64,000 bases of DNA, taken from assembly GCA_009702325.1 (NCBI GenBank), contig WLID01000007.1:22810-86809 (forward strand), given 5' to 3'. The translations under genes and the position numbers were made by a program. Positions 51,254 to 60,039 of the stretch are shown here, piece by piece. A model generated the notes under the pieces. That model did no database searches. It was given only the letters and a program-made list of their open reading frames with translations, and had not been told where the DNA came from. The DNA is from Actinomycetota bacterium. GTDB taxonomy: Bacteria; Actinomycetota; Thermoleophilia; Gaiellales; Gaiellaceae. Position 1 is the first letter of the stretch; each line of letters starts with the position of its first letter.

Positions 51254-52492
51254 TCATTTCGACGCACCTGCTGCGAAGTGGCGAACGATCGTCTCCTTGA
51301 TCCCGAGGATCGAGGCGGGAGGTTCCCCCAGCCCCACGGTGAGCATCGGAACGTCGGAGTCTGATGCGGCAAGCGACCCATGGCTTCCCCCACCTGCGTG
51401 GTGGCCGCCGCCGAGATCGACGAACTCGTATCCGTCGGCAGCAGTGAAGATCACCTCTCCGGCGTTCGGGTTCAGGAGCGCCCGTCTCGCGCGATCTCGA
51501 CCATCGGGGTACTCGTCGAGAATCGCGATGTCTTCGTCGCCATTTCGGCGCGCCACGACCTCACTGTTCTCAAGGAACATCACCGCCTCCACCGACGGCT
51601 CTCCGTCAAGCGCACATGCGAGCGCCCGAGGGTCGTCGCCGTACACCATCCCGGCTCGATTCGACGCCGTCACAAGCGCACCGGGGATCTCGATCTTTGC
51701 GGGTGTCGTGACGGACGTCTGACCGTGGTCCGAGCACAGGAGGACGGCGTAGCGATCGAGGAACGCGTCGGGGCCGCCGGCCGCATCCATCAACGCCTGG
51801 ACAGCTGCGTCGCTCCGTCCCAGCGCCTCGTGTGCCACTCCCGGGCCTTTGGCATGCGACGCGAAGTCGTAGTCGGGGAGGTAGTAGACGAGGAAGTCGA
51901 AGCCGTCGCGGGTCACAAGCCATTTGCCGACAGAGGCGGCATACGCGTCGACCGATCCTTGGTTGCGGTTCGGGATCAAGATCGGGGCACCGGTACGGTC
52001 GGACTCGTAGACGCTGAAGAAGAAGAGTCGCTTGGGCCCAGAGATCACCGGCAGCCCTGGGATCACGGCCCGGTGTTGGGTGCGGCCGCGGTAGGTCGTG
52101 ATGTTGATTGCCGCAGCGGTGAGCCCGGTGTCTTCGAGCGTCTCGTAGATCGTGTCGACGTCGGACGAGAGGTGCACCTCGTTGAGGTTGACCATCGTGT
52201 CGCGGATGCCCTGGGCGAGTCCGGCCGCACGGACTGCGCCAAACGACGAGCCATATTCGACGAGACGCTGTTCGGCGCGATTCCACCACACAAGATGTGG
52301 AATGTGATGCTCATCGGGCCCGGCACCTGTTGCGATCGACGCCAAGCAGACGGGGGTGAGCGACGGGAACGTCGAGACCGCACGGCGATAGGTGCCGTTG
52401 TCGAGCAGGTAGCGGAGCGCCGGCAGGTCGGTCGCTTCGAGCATCGCCGGGGTGAGCCCATCGATGACGATCAGCACGACCGGGCGACTCAA
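51254..52492 (-). CDS. Alkaline-phosphatase superfamily phosphodiesterase (nucleotide pyrophosphatase type)
   Basis: The 412-residue protein starts at TTG with GAGG seven bases upstream. D11 (VLIVIDGL), nucleophile T46 (TFPSLTPVCLASIATG), and the later DHGQT and the HHAGGGSHG-type C-terminal metal site match type I phosphodiesterase/nucleotide pyrophosphatase enzymes. There is no signal peptide, so it is cytoplasmic or anchored elsewhere. Substrate unknown; lipid-headgroup or nucleotide-sugar hydrolysis would fit the neighbours. Confidence 0.85.
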   Translation of the reverse strand: MSRPVVLIVIDGLTPAMLEATDLPALRYLLDNGTYRRAVSTFPSLTPVCLASIATGAGPDEHHIPHLVWWNRAEQRLVEYGSSFGAVRAAGLAQGIRDTMVNLNEVHLSSDVDTIYETLEDTGLTAAAINITTYRGRTQHRAVIPGLPVISGPKRLFFFSVYESDRTGAPILIPNRNQGSVDAYAASVGKWLVTRDGFDFLVYYLPDYDFASHAKGPGVAHEALGRSDAAVQALMDAAGGPDAFLDRYAVLLCSDHGQTSVTTPAKIEIPGALVTASNRAGMVYGDDPRALACALDGEPSVEAVMFLENSEVVARRNGDEDIAILDEYPDGRDRARRALLNPNAGEVIFTAADGYEFVDLGGGHHAGGGSHGSLAASDSDVPMLTVGLGEPPASILGIKETIVRHFAAGASK

Positions 52493-52518
52493 GTCGTTAC
52501 CTCGAGTCGCACTCGCGA

Positions 52519-52926
52519 CTAATCCTTGGCGAGGGTGCGGAGCCCGGCGTACCGCTCAGGCGCACGCGACCGCATCCGTAGAGCGAGCGCAGGCAACACA
52601 ACCGCTTCGAGGTAACCGGCGACCGGGATGAAGGCGACGCCTGCCGCGGCGATCGCGCCACCAATCGCAAACACGACAAGTCCCGAGCGAGTGGCGCCAC
52701 GCCGAAGCGCACCGGAGAAGATCGGCTCGGCGCCGAATCCACCTGCAGCACCACCGACAGCGCCTGCGATCGCGTCAGTCCAGTCGCCGATCAGGACGCC
52801 TGCGATCGCACCAACGATCGCGGCCGTCAGCGCCGTGATGATCACGCGCGGGATCGCTGCCGCAGCGGCAATGCCGAGCGCAACTCCGATTCCGGCGAGC
52901 AGTCCAAGCGTGTACCAAGCACCCAT
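52519..52926 (-). CDS. Small glycine/alanine-rich membrane protein
   Basis: The 135-residue protein has about four membrane segments separated by small turns (AGIGVALGIAAAAAIPRVI; AIVGAIAGVLIGDWTDAIAG; VVFAIGGAIAAAGVAFIPV) and a basic tail. Conserved-looking Gly/Ala repeats suggest tight helix packing. I do not recognise the family. It lies between a phosphodiesterase and a lipid kinase gene, with a leaderless -10 box of its own. Confidence 0.6.
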   Translation of the reverse strand: MGAWYTLGLLAGIGVALGIAAAAAIPRVIITALTAAIVGAIAGVLIGDWTDAIAGAVGGAAGGFGAEPIFSGALRRGATRSGLVVFAIGGAIAAAGVAFIPVAGYLEAVVLPALALRMRSRAPERYAGLRTLAKD

Positions 52927-52934
52927 CAGTGGCC

Positions 52935-52940
52935 AGTGTA
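52935..52940 (-). promoter_or_regulatory. -10 box of a leaderless promoter for the small membrane protein gene
   Basis: TACACT on the minus strand ends eight bases before the ATG at 52926. No Shine-Dalgarno is present. Confidence 0.45.
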
Positions 52941-52949
52941 GGCGACCGA

Positions 52950-53843
52950 TCAGCTCACAACGGTGAGGGCATCACGTACTGCGAGAAACTCAACGTCGGT
53001 GACATCGCCCAGATCTTCGCCGTCGACCTGGAACGGCTGCGGTGTGTCGCAATGGACGACGACACGATCGTCATCGATCTCCGCAAACACGCCTGAGGCC
53101 TTCGGTGCGGTTCCGCGAAACGCACGAAAGACGAGCCGGCCGGCAGTCGCCGCCGACACGCTGCGCGGCGCAACCCACGCGAGCCCATCCTCGAAGGTCG
53201 ACTCTCGTGCGAGCCGAAACTGGGCGGCCCCGGCGTAGGTGTACGGCGTCCCGTTGGCCACAAGAATGAAGGCGGCCCGGCCGTGACCTTCGATGTCGAG
53301 GACATCGCCGAACCGAAAGCCGGCCCCTGCGAACGTCCCGATCGCTGCGGCAACAAACGACCAGTTCGGGGCACGCCGGCCATCTTCTCGCCGGCCTCGC
53401 CGATCGACGCGTCGCACCACCTCGGCATCGAAGCCGACACCTGCTGCAAACGAGAACAGACGACCGTTCGCACGACCGAGCGAGATCGTACGAGTGCGTC
53501 CAGCACGAAGCCCTTCACCGATGATGCGCGCGGCCTCAAGCGGCTCGCGGGGCAGGCCCAGCGCACGCGGCAAGACGCTTGTGCCACCACCAGGAACGAA
53601 CGCGAACGTCGTCAGGCCGGCGGCACCGTTGATCGCCTCGTTGTAGGTTCCATCGCCTGCGAACACGACCACGGTGTCACCGCGCTCCGCCGCTCGCCGC
53701 GCCAGCTCAGTGGCGTGGTCACGCGACTCCGTCAACGTCACCTCAAGCTCGTCGACGTACTCGAGCAGGACCCGTTCGACCTCCTCGACAAGGTCGCGAC
53801 GAACCCCGCTCGAGAACGGGTTGACGATCAGAGCCACACCCAC
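52950..53843 (-). CDS. Diacylglycerol kinase-like lipid kinase
   Basis: The 297-residue protein has the DAGK/YegS features: VALIVNPFSSGVRRD at the start, VFAGDGTYNEAINGAAG (GDGT at about 63-66), and FVPGGGTSVLPRALGLP, where the GGGT loop binds ATP. The C-terminal half is beta-rich (FSFAAGVGFDAEVVRRVDR). It phosphorylates diacylglycerol or a related lipid, recycling lipid after glycan or teichoic acid transfer. GTG start with a leaderless -10 box. Confidence 0.92.
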   Translation of the reverse strand: MGVALIVNPFSSGVRRDLVEEVERVLLEYVDELEVTLTESRDHATELARRAAERGDTVVVFAGDGTYNEAINGAAGLTTFAFVPGGGTSVLPRALGLPREPLEAARIIGEGLRAGRTRTISLGRANGRLFSFAAGVGFDAEVVRRVDRRGRREDGRRAPNWSFVAAAIGTFAGAGFRFGDVLDIEGHGRAAFILVANGTPYTYAGAAQFRLARESTFEDGLAWVAPRSVSAATAGRLVFRAFRGTAPKASGVFAEIDDDRVVVHCDTPQPFQVDGEDLGDVTDVEFLAVRDALTVVS

Positions 53844-53849
53844 GGCGCC

Positions 53850-53855
53850 ATCGTA
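53850..53855 (-). promoter_or_regulatory. -10 box of a leaderless promoter for the lipid kinase gene
   Basis: TACGAT on the minus strand ends six bases before the GTG at 53843. No -35 box is seen. Confidence 0.45.
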
Positions 53856-53885
53856 GAGCGATGGCGTCGAGTGCTGCCTCTCGGG

Positions 53886-54485
53886 CTAGACCTTCGGTGT
53901 CCCCGAGAGGCTCGGATACCGAGGTGTGAGGAGCAGGACGTACCCGTAGGTCTGTGTCTCGAACCGAAGCAGCCACGCGCTCAAATCGCGGAGCGACTCG
54001 TGCATCGAGCCGGTGAAGAGCGCGTAGAACCAGCCGAGGCAGGTCACAATTTGATTGACGCTGCGGAATACATTGCTCAGCGCGAGCGCGGGTATCGCGA
54101 GAAGCAACCGGAAGAACACCGACAGCCGGCCTTGCGTCTGCGGCGGTGCGATCGTCACATCGAGCGGGTACGAACCCCCGGAGCCGAACGGTGGGAACGG
54201 GTCGGCAATGAGGTAGGCGTAGGCGGTAACCCGCGTCGAGTAGCGCAGGTACGACGCGAGGAAGTCGTGCAGCCCGGCCGGCACCCGTCCTGTGAAGAGC
54301 GCGGCGAACCAGGCGGCCAGGAGCGCGAACAACGCGGCGATCGCCCAAAGCGCGACCACGATGAGATGTGGAATGACGAGTAGCAGCCGGAAGAACACAG
54401 TTAGCCGCGACCGGCGCAGGTCGTCGGTGACGACGAAACTGATCGGGTGCGACGGAACCGGTGGTTCGATGGTGGGCTCGGACAT
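53886..54485 (-). CDS. DUF4389 membrane protein
   Basis: I start at the ATG at 54485 because AGGGGGA lies six bases upstream, giving 199 residues. Two homologous halves each contain a membrane pair: LTVFFRLLLVIPHLIVVALW with WFAALFTGRVPAGLHDFL, and LSVFFRLLLAIPALALSNVF with WFYALFTGSMHESLRDL. YAYLIADPFPPFGSGG is also characteristic of DUF4389. The internal duplication is clear. Function unknown; the gene stands alone between the lipid kinase and a crotonase-fold gene. Confidence 0.88.
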   Translation of the reverse strand: MSEPTIEPPVPSHPISFVVTDDLRRSRLTVFFRLLLVIPHLIVVALWAIAALFALLAAWFAALFTGRVPAGLHDFLASYLRYSTRVTAYAYLIADPFPPFGSGGSYPLDVTIAPPQTQGRLSVFFRLLLAIPALALSNVFRSVNQIVTCLGWFYALFTGSMHESLRDLSAWLLRFETQTYGYVLLLTPRYPSLSGTPKV

Positions 54486-54539
54486 GGTGATCCCCCTTAG
54501 CGTTGCATCCGTTTCGCGCAATGTACTCCGGTTAGAGCG

Positions 54540-55319
54540 CTAATTCGAGGGCGGCTTCCCATCGAACTCTGGGGGCCTTCCTTCCGCGAACGCGGTGCGA
54601 CCTTCGATGTAGTCGCGCGTGCGGCCGAGCTCTCCCTGCGCCCGTGCAACGTCGTCGAGATGCGATGCGAACGTATCGGTCTCGGCAGCGTCGAGGAGCC
54701 GCTTGAGCTCCCAGACCGCCCGCGTGGGTAACGCTGCGTACTCCGCCGCGACCTCTGCCGTCTTGGACGCGAGCTTCTTGTCAGGCACCACTGCCGCGAC
54801 GATGCCCCAGAGCCGAGCGTCGGCAGCGCTCAACTTGCTCCCGGTCGCAAGCCACGTGAAGGCACGCGCGGGGCCAAGCAGCCGTCGCAGAATCCAGGTT
54901 GCGCCAGCGCCGGGAGCAAGACCAATCTTGCCGTAGGCCGGCACGAAACTCGCCGACGCCCCGGCGATCCGCACGTCGCACGCGAGCGCAAGCGAGAGGC
55001 CTGCTCCCGCCGCGGGCCCGTTCACCGACGCGATCACGGGCTTCTCCAACTCGCGCAGCCGCACGACGATCGGGTGGTAGTGCTCGCGAAGGAGCGCGTC
55101 GAGCGGCGTGTGATCTTCGAGGCGGCCGAGATCTTGACCGGCGCAGAAGCCCCGACCGGCCCCGGTGATCACGACGGCACGAACCTCCGGATCCGTGGCG
55201 CGCACGAGCGCAGCTGTGAGCTCCGCCGCCATCGCACCATCGAGTGCGTTTAGGCGGTCGGGACGATTCAACGTGATCGTCATGACGGCGCCTGCGTGGG
55301 AGATCTCAACGAGAGCCAT
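54540..55319 (-). CDS. Enoyl-CoA hydratase/isomerase (crotonase) family protein
   Basis: The 259-residue protein has the crotonase fold: TITLNRPDRLNALDGAM, the oxyanion-hole GAGRGFCAGQDLGRL, and SVNGPAAGAGLSLALACDVRIA. Its overall pattern is closest to PaaG-like isomerases. The usual catalytic acids are absent: the hydratase Glu positions appear as Tyr and Thr, and the PaaG Asp in 'IPD-GGTW' is Gly here (GLAPGAGATW). So it may be a different isomerase, a thioesterase or inactive. A leaderless -10 box lies upstream. Confidence 0.8.
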   Translation of the reverse strand: MALVEISHAGAVMTITLNRPDRLNALDGAMAAELTAALVRATDPEVRAVVITGAGRGFCAGQDLGRLEDHTPLDALLREHYHPIVVRLRELEKPVIASVNGPAAGAGLSLALACDVRIAGASASFVPAYGKIGLAPGAGATWILRRLLGPARAFTWLATGSKLSAADARLWGIVAAVVPDKKLASKTAEVAAEYAALPTRAVWELKRLLDAAETDTFASHLDDVARAQGELGRTRDYIEGRTAFAEGRPPEFDGKPPSN

Positions 55320-55325
55320 GCCCTC

Positions 55326-55331
55326 ACCCTA
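55326..55331 (-). promoter_or_regulatory. -10 box of a leaderless promoter for the crotonase-family gene
   Basis: TAGGGT on the minus strand ends six bases before the ATG at 55319. No good -35 element is visible. Confidence 0.4.
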
Positions 55332-55341
55332 GTCGAGAGGA

Positions 55342-55369
55342 TTTTCACACAGGTGCTCGCGCGTAGACT
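55342..55369 (+). promoter_or_regulatory. Promoter for the DMT transporter pair
   Basis: TTTTCA (55342-55347) and TAGACT (55364-55369) are 16 bases apart. Transcription would start near 55376, giving a short leader that contains a 23-codon upstream frame before the transporter start. Confidence 0.4.
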
Positions 55370-55384
55370 CGCAGGGCATTCCCC

Positions 55385-55456
55385 ATGTACGGCATCTCTG
55401 CAACCAATCGTCACGCGACCCCCGACAGCCCCGCTCGGTTGGCACGGCGCGCATGA
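55385..55456 (+). CDS. Upstream ORF (23 residues) coupled to the DMT transporter gene
   Basis: ATG at 55385 opens a 23-codon frame (MYGISATNRHATPDSPARLA, then RRA) whose TGA overlaps the ATG of the transporter gene (ATGA at 55453-55456). It lies about nine bases after the predicted transcription start. The overlap suggests translational coupling or a regulatory leader. The peptide itself resembles nothing I know. Confidence 0.35.
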   Translation: MYGISATNRHATPDSPARLARRA

Positions 55457-55893
55457 ACGCACTCGCTGCGCTCTTTGCGGTTCTTGCAGGTCTCGCAGGC
55501 GGCATTCAGGTTGCAGTCATGGGACGCTTCGGTGGACGCATCGGTGTCGTCGAGGCCCTCGTTGTCGCGACAAGCATTCAGCTCGTGCTCGGAGTCTGCG
55601 TCCTCGTCGCCGTGCGTGGCGGCATCGGGCATCTGACGAGCGTGACCAAGACACCGCCGTGGATGTGGATCGGCGGACTGATGGGGTTGATCGTCGTGCT
55701 CGCGATCACCGTCGCCCAGCCACGCATTGGCGCGGCCGCAACGATCGGGATCTTGATCGCGGGCCAACTCGTGATGGGTGCCGTCATCGACCGCTTCGGC
55801 CTCTTTGGCGTCGAGCAGGTCGCTATCTCCTGGCCGCGCGCCGCCGGGATGATCCTCCTTGCAGCGGGCGCCGCGCTGTCGCTTTCGCGTTGA
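55453..55893 (+). CDS. DMT-family transporter (YdcZ/DUF606 type), half-size
   Basis: The 146-residue protein has five membrane helices (LAALFAVLAGLAGGIQVAVMG; VEALVVATSIQLVLGVCVLV; WMWIGGLMGLIVVLAITVAQ; ATIGILIAGQLVMGAVIDRFG; AAGMILLAAGAALSL), the size and pattern of YdcZ half-transporters. These are related to EamA proteins and probably dimerise. The stop overlaps the TTG start of the EamA gene. Substrate unknown. Confidence 0.85.
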   Translation: MNALAALFAVLAGLAGGIQVAVMGRFGGRIGVVEALVVATSIQLVLGVCVLVAVRGGIGHLTSVTKTPPWMWIGGLMGLIVVLAITVAQPRIGAAATIGILIAGQLVMGAVIDRFGLFGVEQVAISWPRAAGMILLAAGAALSLSR

Positions 55894-56762
55894 GCACCAA
55901 GGCGAAGACGTGGGTGGCCCTCTGGATCGTCTACATCATCTGGGGCTCGACCTATCTCGGGATTCAGGTCGCCGGCGAGACGATCCCGATCATGCTCGCC
56001 GCCTCGACCCGCTTCCTCGCGGCCGGAGCGTTGATGGCGCTGATCGTGATGCGCAGCAAGGGGTCACTCCGCATGCCTCGACGCGAGTTTCTCTCGTGCG
56101 CAATCGTCGGCGCACTTCTGCCGGGCGCAAACGCCGTTCTCTTTTTCGCTGAGCAACACATCGACATCGGCATCGCCTCGCTCCTGATCGCATCGGTGCC
56201 GCTTTGGGTTGTCGTGATGCGTCTTGGGCTGCGCGAGCACATGCCGACGTTGGCAATCGGCGGCGTCGTGATCGGGTTTGCCGGCATCGCGCTTCTGCTT
56301 CGTCCGCACGGTGGTGCAACGACGCTCGGGATCACACTCTGCGTGATTTCGGCAGTGATGTGGGCGGTCGGCTCGCTGCTTTCAAGCCGGCTCGCGATGC
56401 CTGCGAACTCACTGGCTGCGACGAGCTGGGAGATGCTGATCGGCGGGGCGCTAATGCTTCCGTTCGCCGCGTTCACGACGCACAACTTCGATCCGTCGGT
56501 GAGCTCGATTGCGGCGTGGATCTATCTCGTCACGATCGGATCAGTGGTCGGGTACACCGCCTACACCTGGCTGCTCGTGAACGCGCCGATCGGGCTTGTC
56601 TCCACCTATGCGTACGTCAATCCGGTGGTCGCGATCGCGCTCGGCATCGTGTTCCGCGGCGAGCACCTCACGACGTTGGCGATCGTCGGTGCAGCGATCG
56701 TCGTTGGCTCCGTTGCCGTCGTGGTGCGCGAAGAGCCGCCTGCGACACCGACGACCGAGTAA
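55890..56762 (+). CDS. EamA-family (DMT) metabolite exporter, YedA-like
   Basis: I start at the TTG at 55890, overlapping the previous stop, giving 290 residues. About ten membrane helices in two EamA repeats: WIVYIIWGSTYLGIQVAGETIP opens repeat one, and SAVMWAVGSLLSSRLAMP opens repeat two, ending with STYAYVNPVVAIALGIVFRGE, a strong EamA signature. These exporters move amino acids or other metabolites. It is coupled with a half-size DMT gene and ends convergent to the truncated xanthine dehydrogenase gene. Confidence 0.9.
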   Translation: MSTKAKTWVALWIVYIIWGSTYLGIQVAGETIPIMLAASTRFLAAGALMALIVMRSKGSLRMPRREFLSCAIVGALLPGANAVLFFAEQHIDIGIASLLIASVPLWVVVMRLGLREHMPTLAIGGVVIGFAGIALLLRPHGGATTLGITLCVISAVMWAVGSLLSSRLAMPANSLAATSWEMLIGGALMLPFAAFTTHNFDPSVSSIAAWIYLVTIGSVVGYTAYTWLLVNAPIGLVSTYAYVNPVVAIALGIVFRGEHLTTLAIVGAAIVVGSVAVVVREEPPATPTTE

Positions 56763-56791
56763 AACCAGCGTGTTCTTGTCTTAGGACTCTC

Positions 56792-57844
56792 CTAACGAGC
56801 GAGGCCTATGAGCGCTTCGGGTGTGACGGGGACGCGGGTGAGCGGCTGGCCTGAGGCGGCCCGCAGCGCGGAAGCGACCGCGGCCGTTGCTGTGACCGTT
56901 GGCGGCTCACCGATTCCCTTGGCGCCGAATGGACCCGCGGGGTCGGGGTCCTCGACAAACACGACGTCCATTGCGGGCATGTCCAGCGCGGTCGGGATGA
57001 GGTAGTCGGTGAAGCTCGCGTTGGTGATCAGGCCATCGCGCGTCTGAATCTCTTCCATTACCGCGAGCCCCATCCCCTGCGCCACGCCACCCTGCACCTG
57101 CCCTTCCGCGGCCAACGGGTTGATCGCCTTGCCGATGTCTTGGGCCGCGCCGATCCACACGATCCGCGTGAGCCCGAGTTCGACATCAACCTCCGCAACG
57201 ACCTTCATCGCGCAGACAGAGAACGCGACGTGGGCGCGCTCGCCAGTGACCTGGCCGGTCTCGGGATCAAGCGGGGTCGTCTCTTCGTGCCGGTAGACGA
57301 TCTCGACGTCGACCTCACGCTCGCCTCGGTCGCGACGAGCGATGGCGGCCCGGCAGGCGTCGCGCACCGCGCTCGCGGCCATCCACGTCTGGCGCGAAGC
57401 GGACGTCGAACCGCCCGAGCCAACCGACGCGGTCGACTGAGGCGCGAGCGACACAGCGTCTGTCCCAAGCTCGGTGCGCGCCACTTGCAGGATCACATCG
57501 GAGACCCCCTGGCCAACCTCAGCCGAGGCGCAGTTCACTTCGGCGGAGCCGTCGTCGAACAGCTTCACGCGCGCCGCGGTCGAATCGTCGAAACCCTCCG
57601 AGAACATGATGTTCTTGAAGCCCACCGCGAACCCAACACCCCGTTTCACGCCTTCGCCCCGCGTCGTGTTCCCGGCCCCACCAGGCAGCCGCAGCGGATC
57701 GCGCGGCATCGGCTCGGGCGGCGGCGGCTCGAGCGCGGCGGTGTAAGCGAGACGGAGCTGCTCTTCCCCTACGGCCACTGTGCCTTCGGGTCGAAGGCAG
57801 GCCTGCTCGCGGGCAACCACTTCGCGACGCTCATCGACGGACAC
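56792..57844 (-). pseudogene. Xanthine dehydrogenase molybdopterin-binding subunit, C-terminal remnant
   Basis: The 350 residues match only the C-terminal half of the molybdenum subunit of xanthine dehydrogenases, which is normally about 750 residues. Recognisable blocks are GVKRGVGFAVGFKNIMFSEG, NCASAEVGQGVSDVILQVAR, GSTSASRQTWMA, EGQVQGGVAQGMGLAVMEE and the catalytic Glu in GAKGIGEPPT. Family similarity continues upstream of the GTG at 57844 (AAELG before it), but the frame closes at a TGA near 57975 with no start codon. The N-terminal half is missing. It is a decayed or truncated gene, though the conserved active-site Glu suggests recent loss. It sits next to a purine/nucleoside transporter. 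Confidence 0.75.
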
Positions 57845-57979
57845 GAGAACCTGGCCGAGCTCGGCCGCCTGACGCTCTGGCAGGGAGCGCAGGAGATCTC
57901 GTTCCGCCTGCTCTAACGCTTCGTGTTGGCCCTGTAGGAGGGCGCGGCGACACGTGCGCCGTTGCCCATCAGAGCGTCG

Positions 57980-58939
57980 TCAGCGTTCTTCGCGAACGTA
58001 CGGTGTGCCGAGCGCACCCGGCGCGCCGAGGCGACGTCTGGCTCCGGCGGCCGAGACGGTGACGAGCACGAGGATCGTCATCACGTAGGGGAGCGCCTGG
58101 AACAGCTCAGGCGCGACCGTCACGCCGCGTGCTTGCAGCGTGAACGGCAGGCCGGCGAACGCTCCAAAGAAGTATGCGCCCACGAGGCAGAGGGCGGGCC
58201 GCCAGAAGGCGAAGATCACGAGTGCGATCGCAATCCAGCCCGCGCCCTGCGTGAGCCCGTCGACCCACTGTGGAGTGATTGCGAGCGAGAACGTGGCACC
58301 ACCGATGCCAGCGAACGCACCGCCAACCACGGTGTGGATGTAGCGGGTGCGCGTCACGTTGATGCCCATCGCGTCGGCCGCGGCGGGAGCTTCCCCCACA
58401 GCCTTCAGGTTCAGACCTGGGCGGGTGCGTGCGAGGTAGAACGCGACGCCGCCAACGAAAAGCCAGGCCACAAACACAAGGGCGTTCTGCTCGAAGAAGA
58501 TCGGGCCGACCACGGGCAGCGTCTGCATGGAGTGCGGGAAGAAGGCGCCAAAGGCGTGCTTAGCTGGCGCATCAGCGAGGTTCAGGTCGTTGCCGAGATA
58601 CGACGAGAGCCCACCGGCGCCCGCAAAGATCGTGAGCGCGAGTCCTGAAACGATCTGGTTGGCTCGCAACGTGATGACGAGGAACGCATGGATCAGCGCC
58701 ATCAGCCCGGCTGCGATCGCAGCAACGCACACCGCGATAATCAGCACGAGCGGCCCAGGGCCGGGAATCGTCTGGACGGCCCAGAAGCCCATCACCGCGC
58801 CGACGAGCATCATCCCCTCGACGCCAAGGTTGAGTACGCCCGAGCGCTCGGCAACGAGCTCCCCGAGCGCCGAGTAGAGGAGCGGCGTGCCGTAGGTGAC
58901 GGCCGAAGCGAGAACAACGACGAGGATCGAGTTGTTCAC
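57980..58939 (-). CDS. Nucleoside ABC transporter permease (BMP-family system)
   Basis: The 319-residue membrane protein has about 8-10 helices and the BPD-type inner-membrane signature of ribose/nucleoside permeases: ERSGVLNLGVEGMMLVGAVMGF near residue 35, and LNLKAVGEAPAAADAMGINVTRTRYIHTVVGG, quoted in parts, in the cytoplasmic EAA-like loop. It overlaps the second permease by four bases. With the ATPase and binding protein it forms a four-part importer for purine nucleosides by homology to the YufNOPQ/Nup and BmpA systems. Confidence 0.92.
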   Translation of the reverse strand: MNNSILVVVLASAVTYGTPLLYSALGELVAERSGVLNLGVEGMMLVGAVMGFWAVQTIPGPGPLVLIIAVCVAAIAAGLMALIHAFLVITLRANQIVSGLALTIFAGAGGLSSYLGNDLNLADAPAKHAFGAFFPHSMQTLPVVGPIFFEQNALVFVAWLFVGGVAFYLARTRPGLNLKAVGEAPAAADAMGINVTRTRYIHTVVGGAFAGIGGATFSLAITPQWVDGLTQGAGWIAIALVIFAFWRPALCLVGAYFFGAFAGLPFTLQARGVTVAPELFQALPYVMTILVLVTVSAAGARRRLGAPGALGTPYVREER

Positions 58940-60039
58940 GCGACACTCTCCGCCGGGCGGCGACGCTCAAAGCGAATGCGGTGGCGGATCAGCAACTCCC
59001 CACCAAGTGCGCAGAAGAGGATCAGGCCTTGCATGACGCCAACGAGGCCCGACGGAAAGTCGGCTCCCTGCAGCGTGTACCCCGCGTTCTGGATCCCGCC
59101 GAGCAGGAACGCAACGAGCACCACCGCGAACGGGTTGTAGCGGGCGAGCGCCGCGACGACGATGCCCGCGTAGCCGTAGCCAGCTGCCGAGAGGCCGCGC
59201 GCGTCGAGGAGGTGGCGGACGTCGCCGTCCTGGCTCGCACCACCGATTCCCGCGATCGCTCCGGAGAGTGCCATCACGGCAAGGATCTTCCGGCGGGTTC
59301 GCATGCCGGCATAGGTGGCGGCGCGCGGAGAGTCGCCGATCACCTGCACCTCGAACCCAAACCGTGTGCGCGAGTAGAGGACCCACACGACCCCGGCGAT
59401 CACGATGCCGAGCAGCAGACCGAACGGCAACTCCAACCCACCGATGTGAGAGAGCGGCCAGCTGGCGGCATCGGGCAGCGGCTTGCCTTGCGGGAATACC
59501 TTCGCCTCAGGCGATGAGGTGTCGCGCCAGTACGACAGCGAGTCGAAGATCAGATAGTTGAGGACGAGCGCCGCGACGTAGTTGAGCATCAGCGAAACGA
59601 TGATCTCGTTCGTCTTCAAGAACGCGCGGAGCACGGCGGGGATCAGGGCGAACAGCGCCCCACCCAACGCGCCTGCGGCGATCATCAGCGGAATCGCGAC
59701 GACGCCGGGAACGCCAGAGACGAGGAGCGCCGCTGCGGCCGCGAAGATCGCACCCACATACAGCTGCCCCTCACCGCCGATGTTGAAGAGCTGCATGCGG
59801 AACGCAACCGCAGCGCACAGGCCGGTAAACAGCAACGGTGTTGCCGACACGAACGTCGCGTTCAGCTCGGCGCTGCCGAGGAAGGCCGAGTCGAAGAGCC
59901 GCCGGAACGTGGTTGCGGGATCGTGACCCGTCACGAGCAGCACGCCCGTCATCACCACGAACGCGACGATCAGCGACCCAATCGGCACAGCCAGCGACAG
60001 CCAGCGCGGCTGCTCGAGACGACGCTCGACGCGAATCAT
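58936..60039 (-). CDS. Nucleoside ABC transporter permease (second subunit)
   Basis: The 367-residue permease has about ten helices. LFNIGGEGQLYVGAIFAAAAALL is the family signature, and FGFEVQVIGDSPRAATYAGMRTRRKI is the cytoplasmic loop that contacts the ATPase. It overlaps the first permease and the ATPase gene by four bases. The longer length and N-terminal helix match the YufP/NupP-type partner. Confidence 0.92.
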   Translation of the reverse strand: MIRVERRLEQPRWLSLAVPIGSLIVAFVVMTGVLLVTGHDPATTFRRLFDSAFLGSAELNATFVSATPLLFTGLCAAVAFRMQLFNIGGEGQLYVGAIFAAAAALLVSGVPGVVAIPLMIAAGALGGALFALIPAVLRAFLKTNEIIVSLMLNYVAALVLNYLIFDSLSYWRDTSSPEAKVFPQGKPLPDAASWPLSHIGGLELPFGLLLGIVIAGVVWVLYSRTRFGFEVQVIGDSPRAATYAGMRTRRKILAVMALSGAIAGIGGASQDGDVRHLLDARGLSAAGYGYAGIVVAALARYNPFAVVLVAFLLGGIQNAGYTLQGADFPSGLVGVMQGLILFCALGGELLIRHRIRFERRRPAESVA

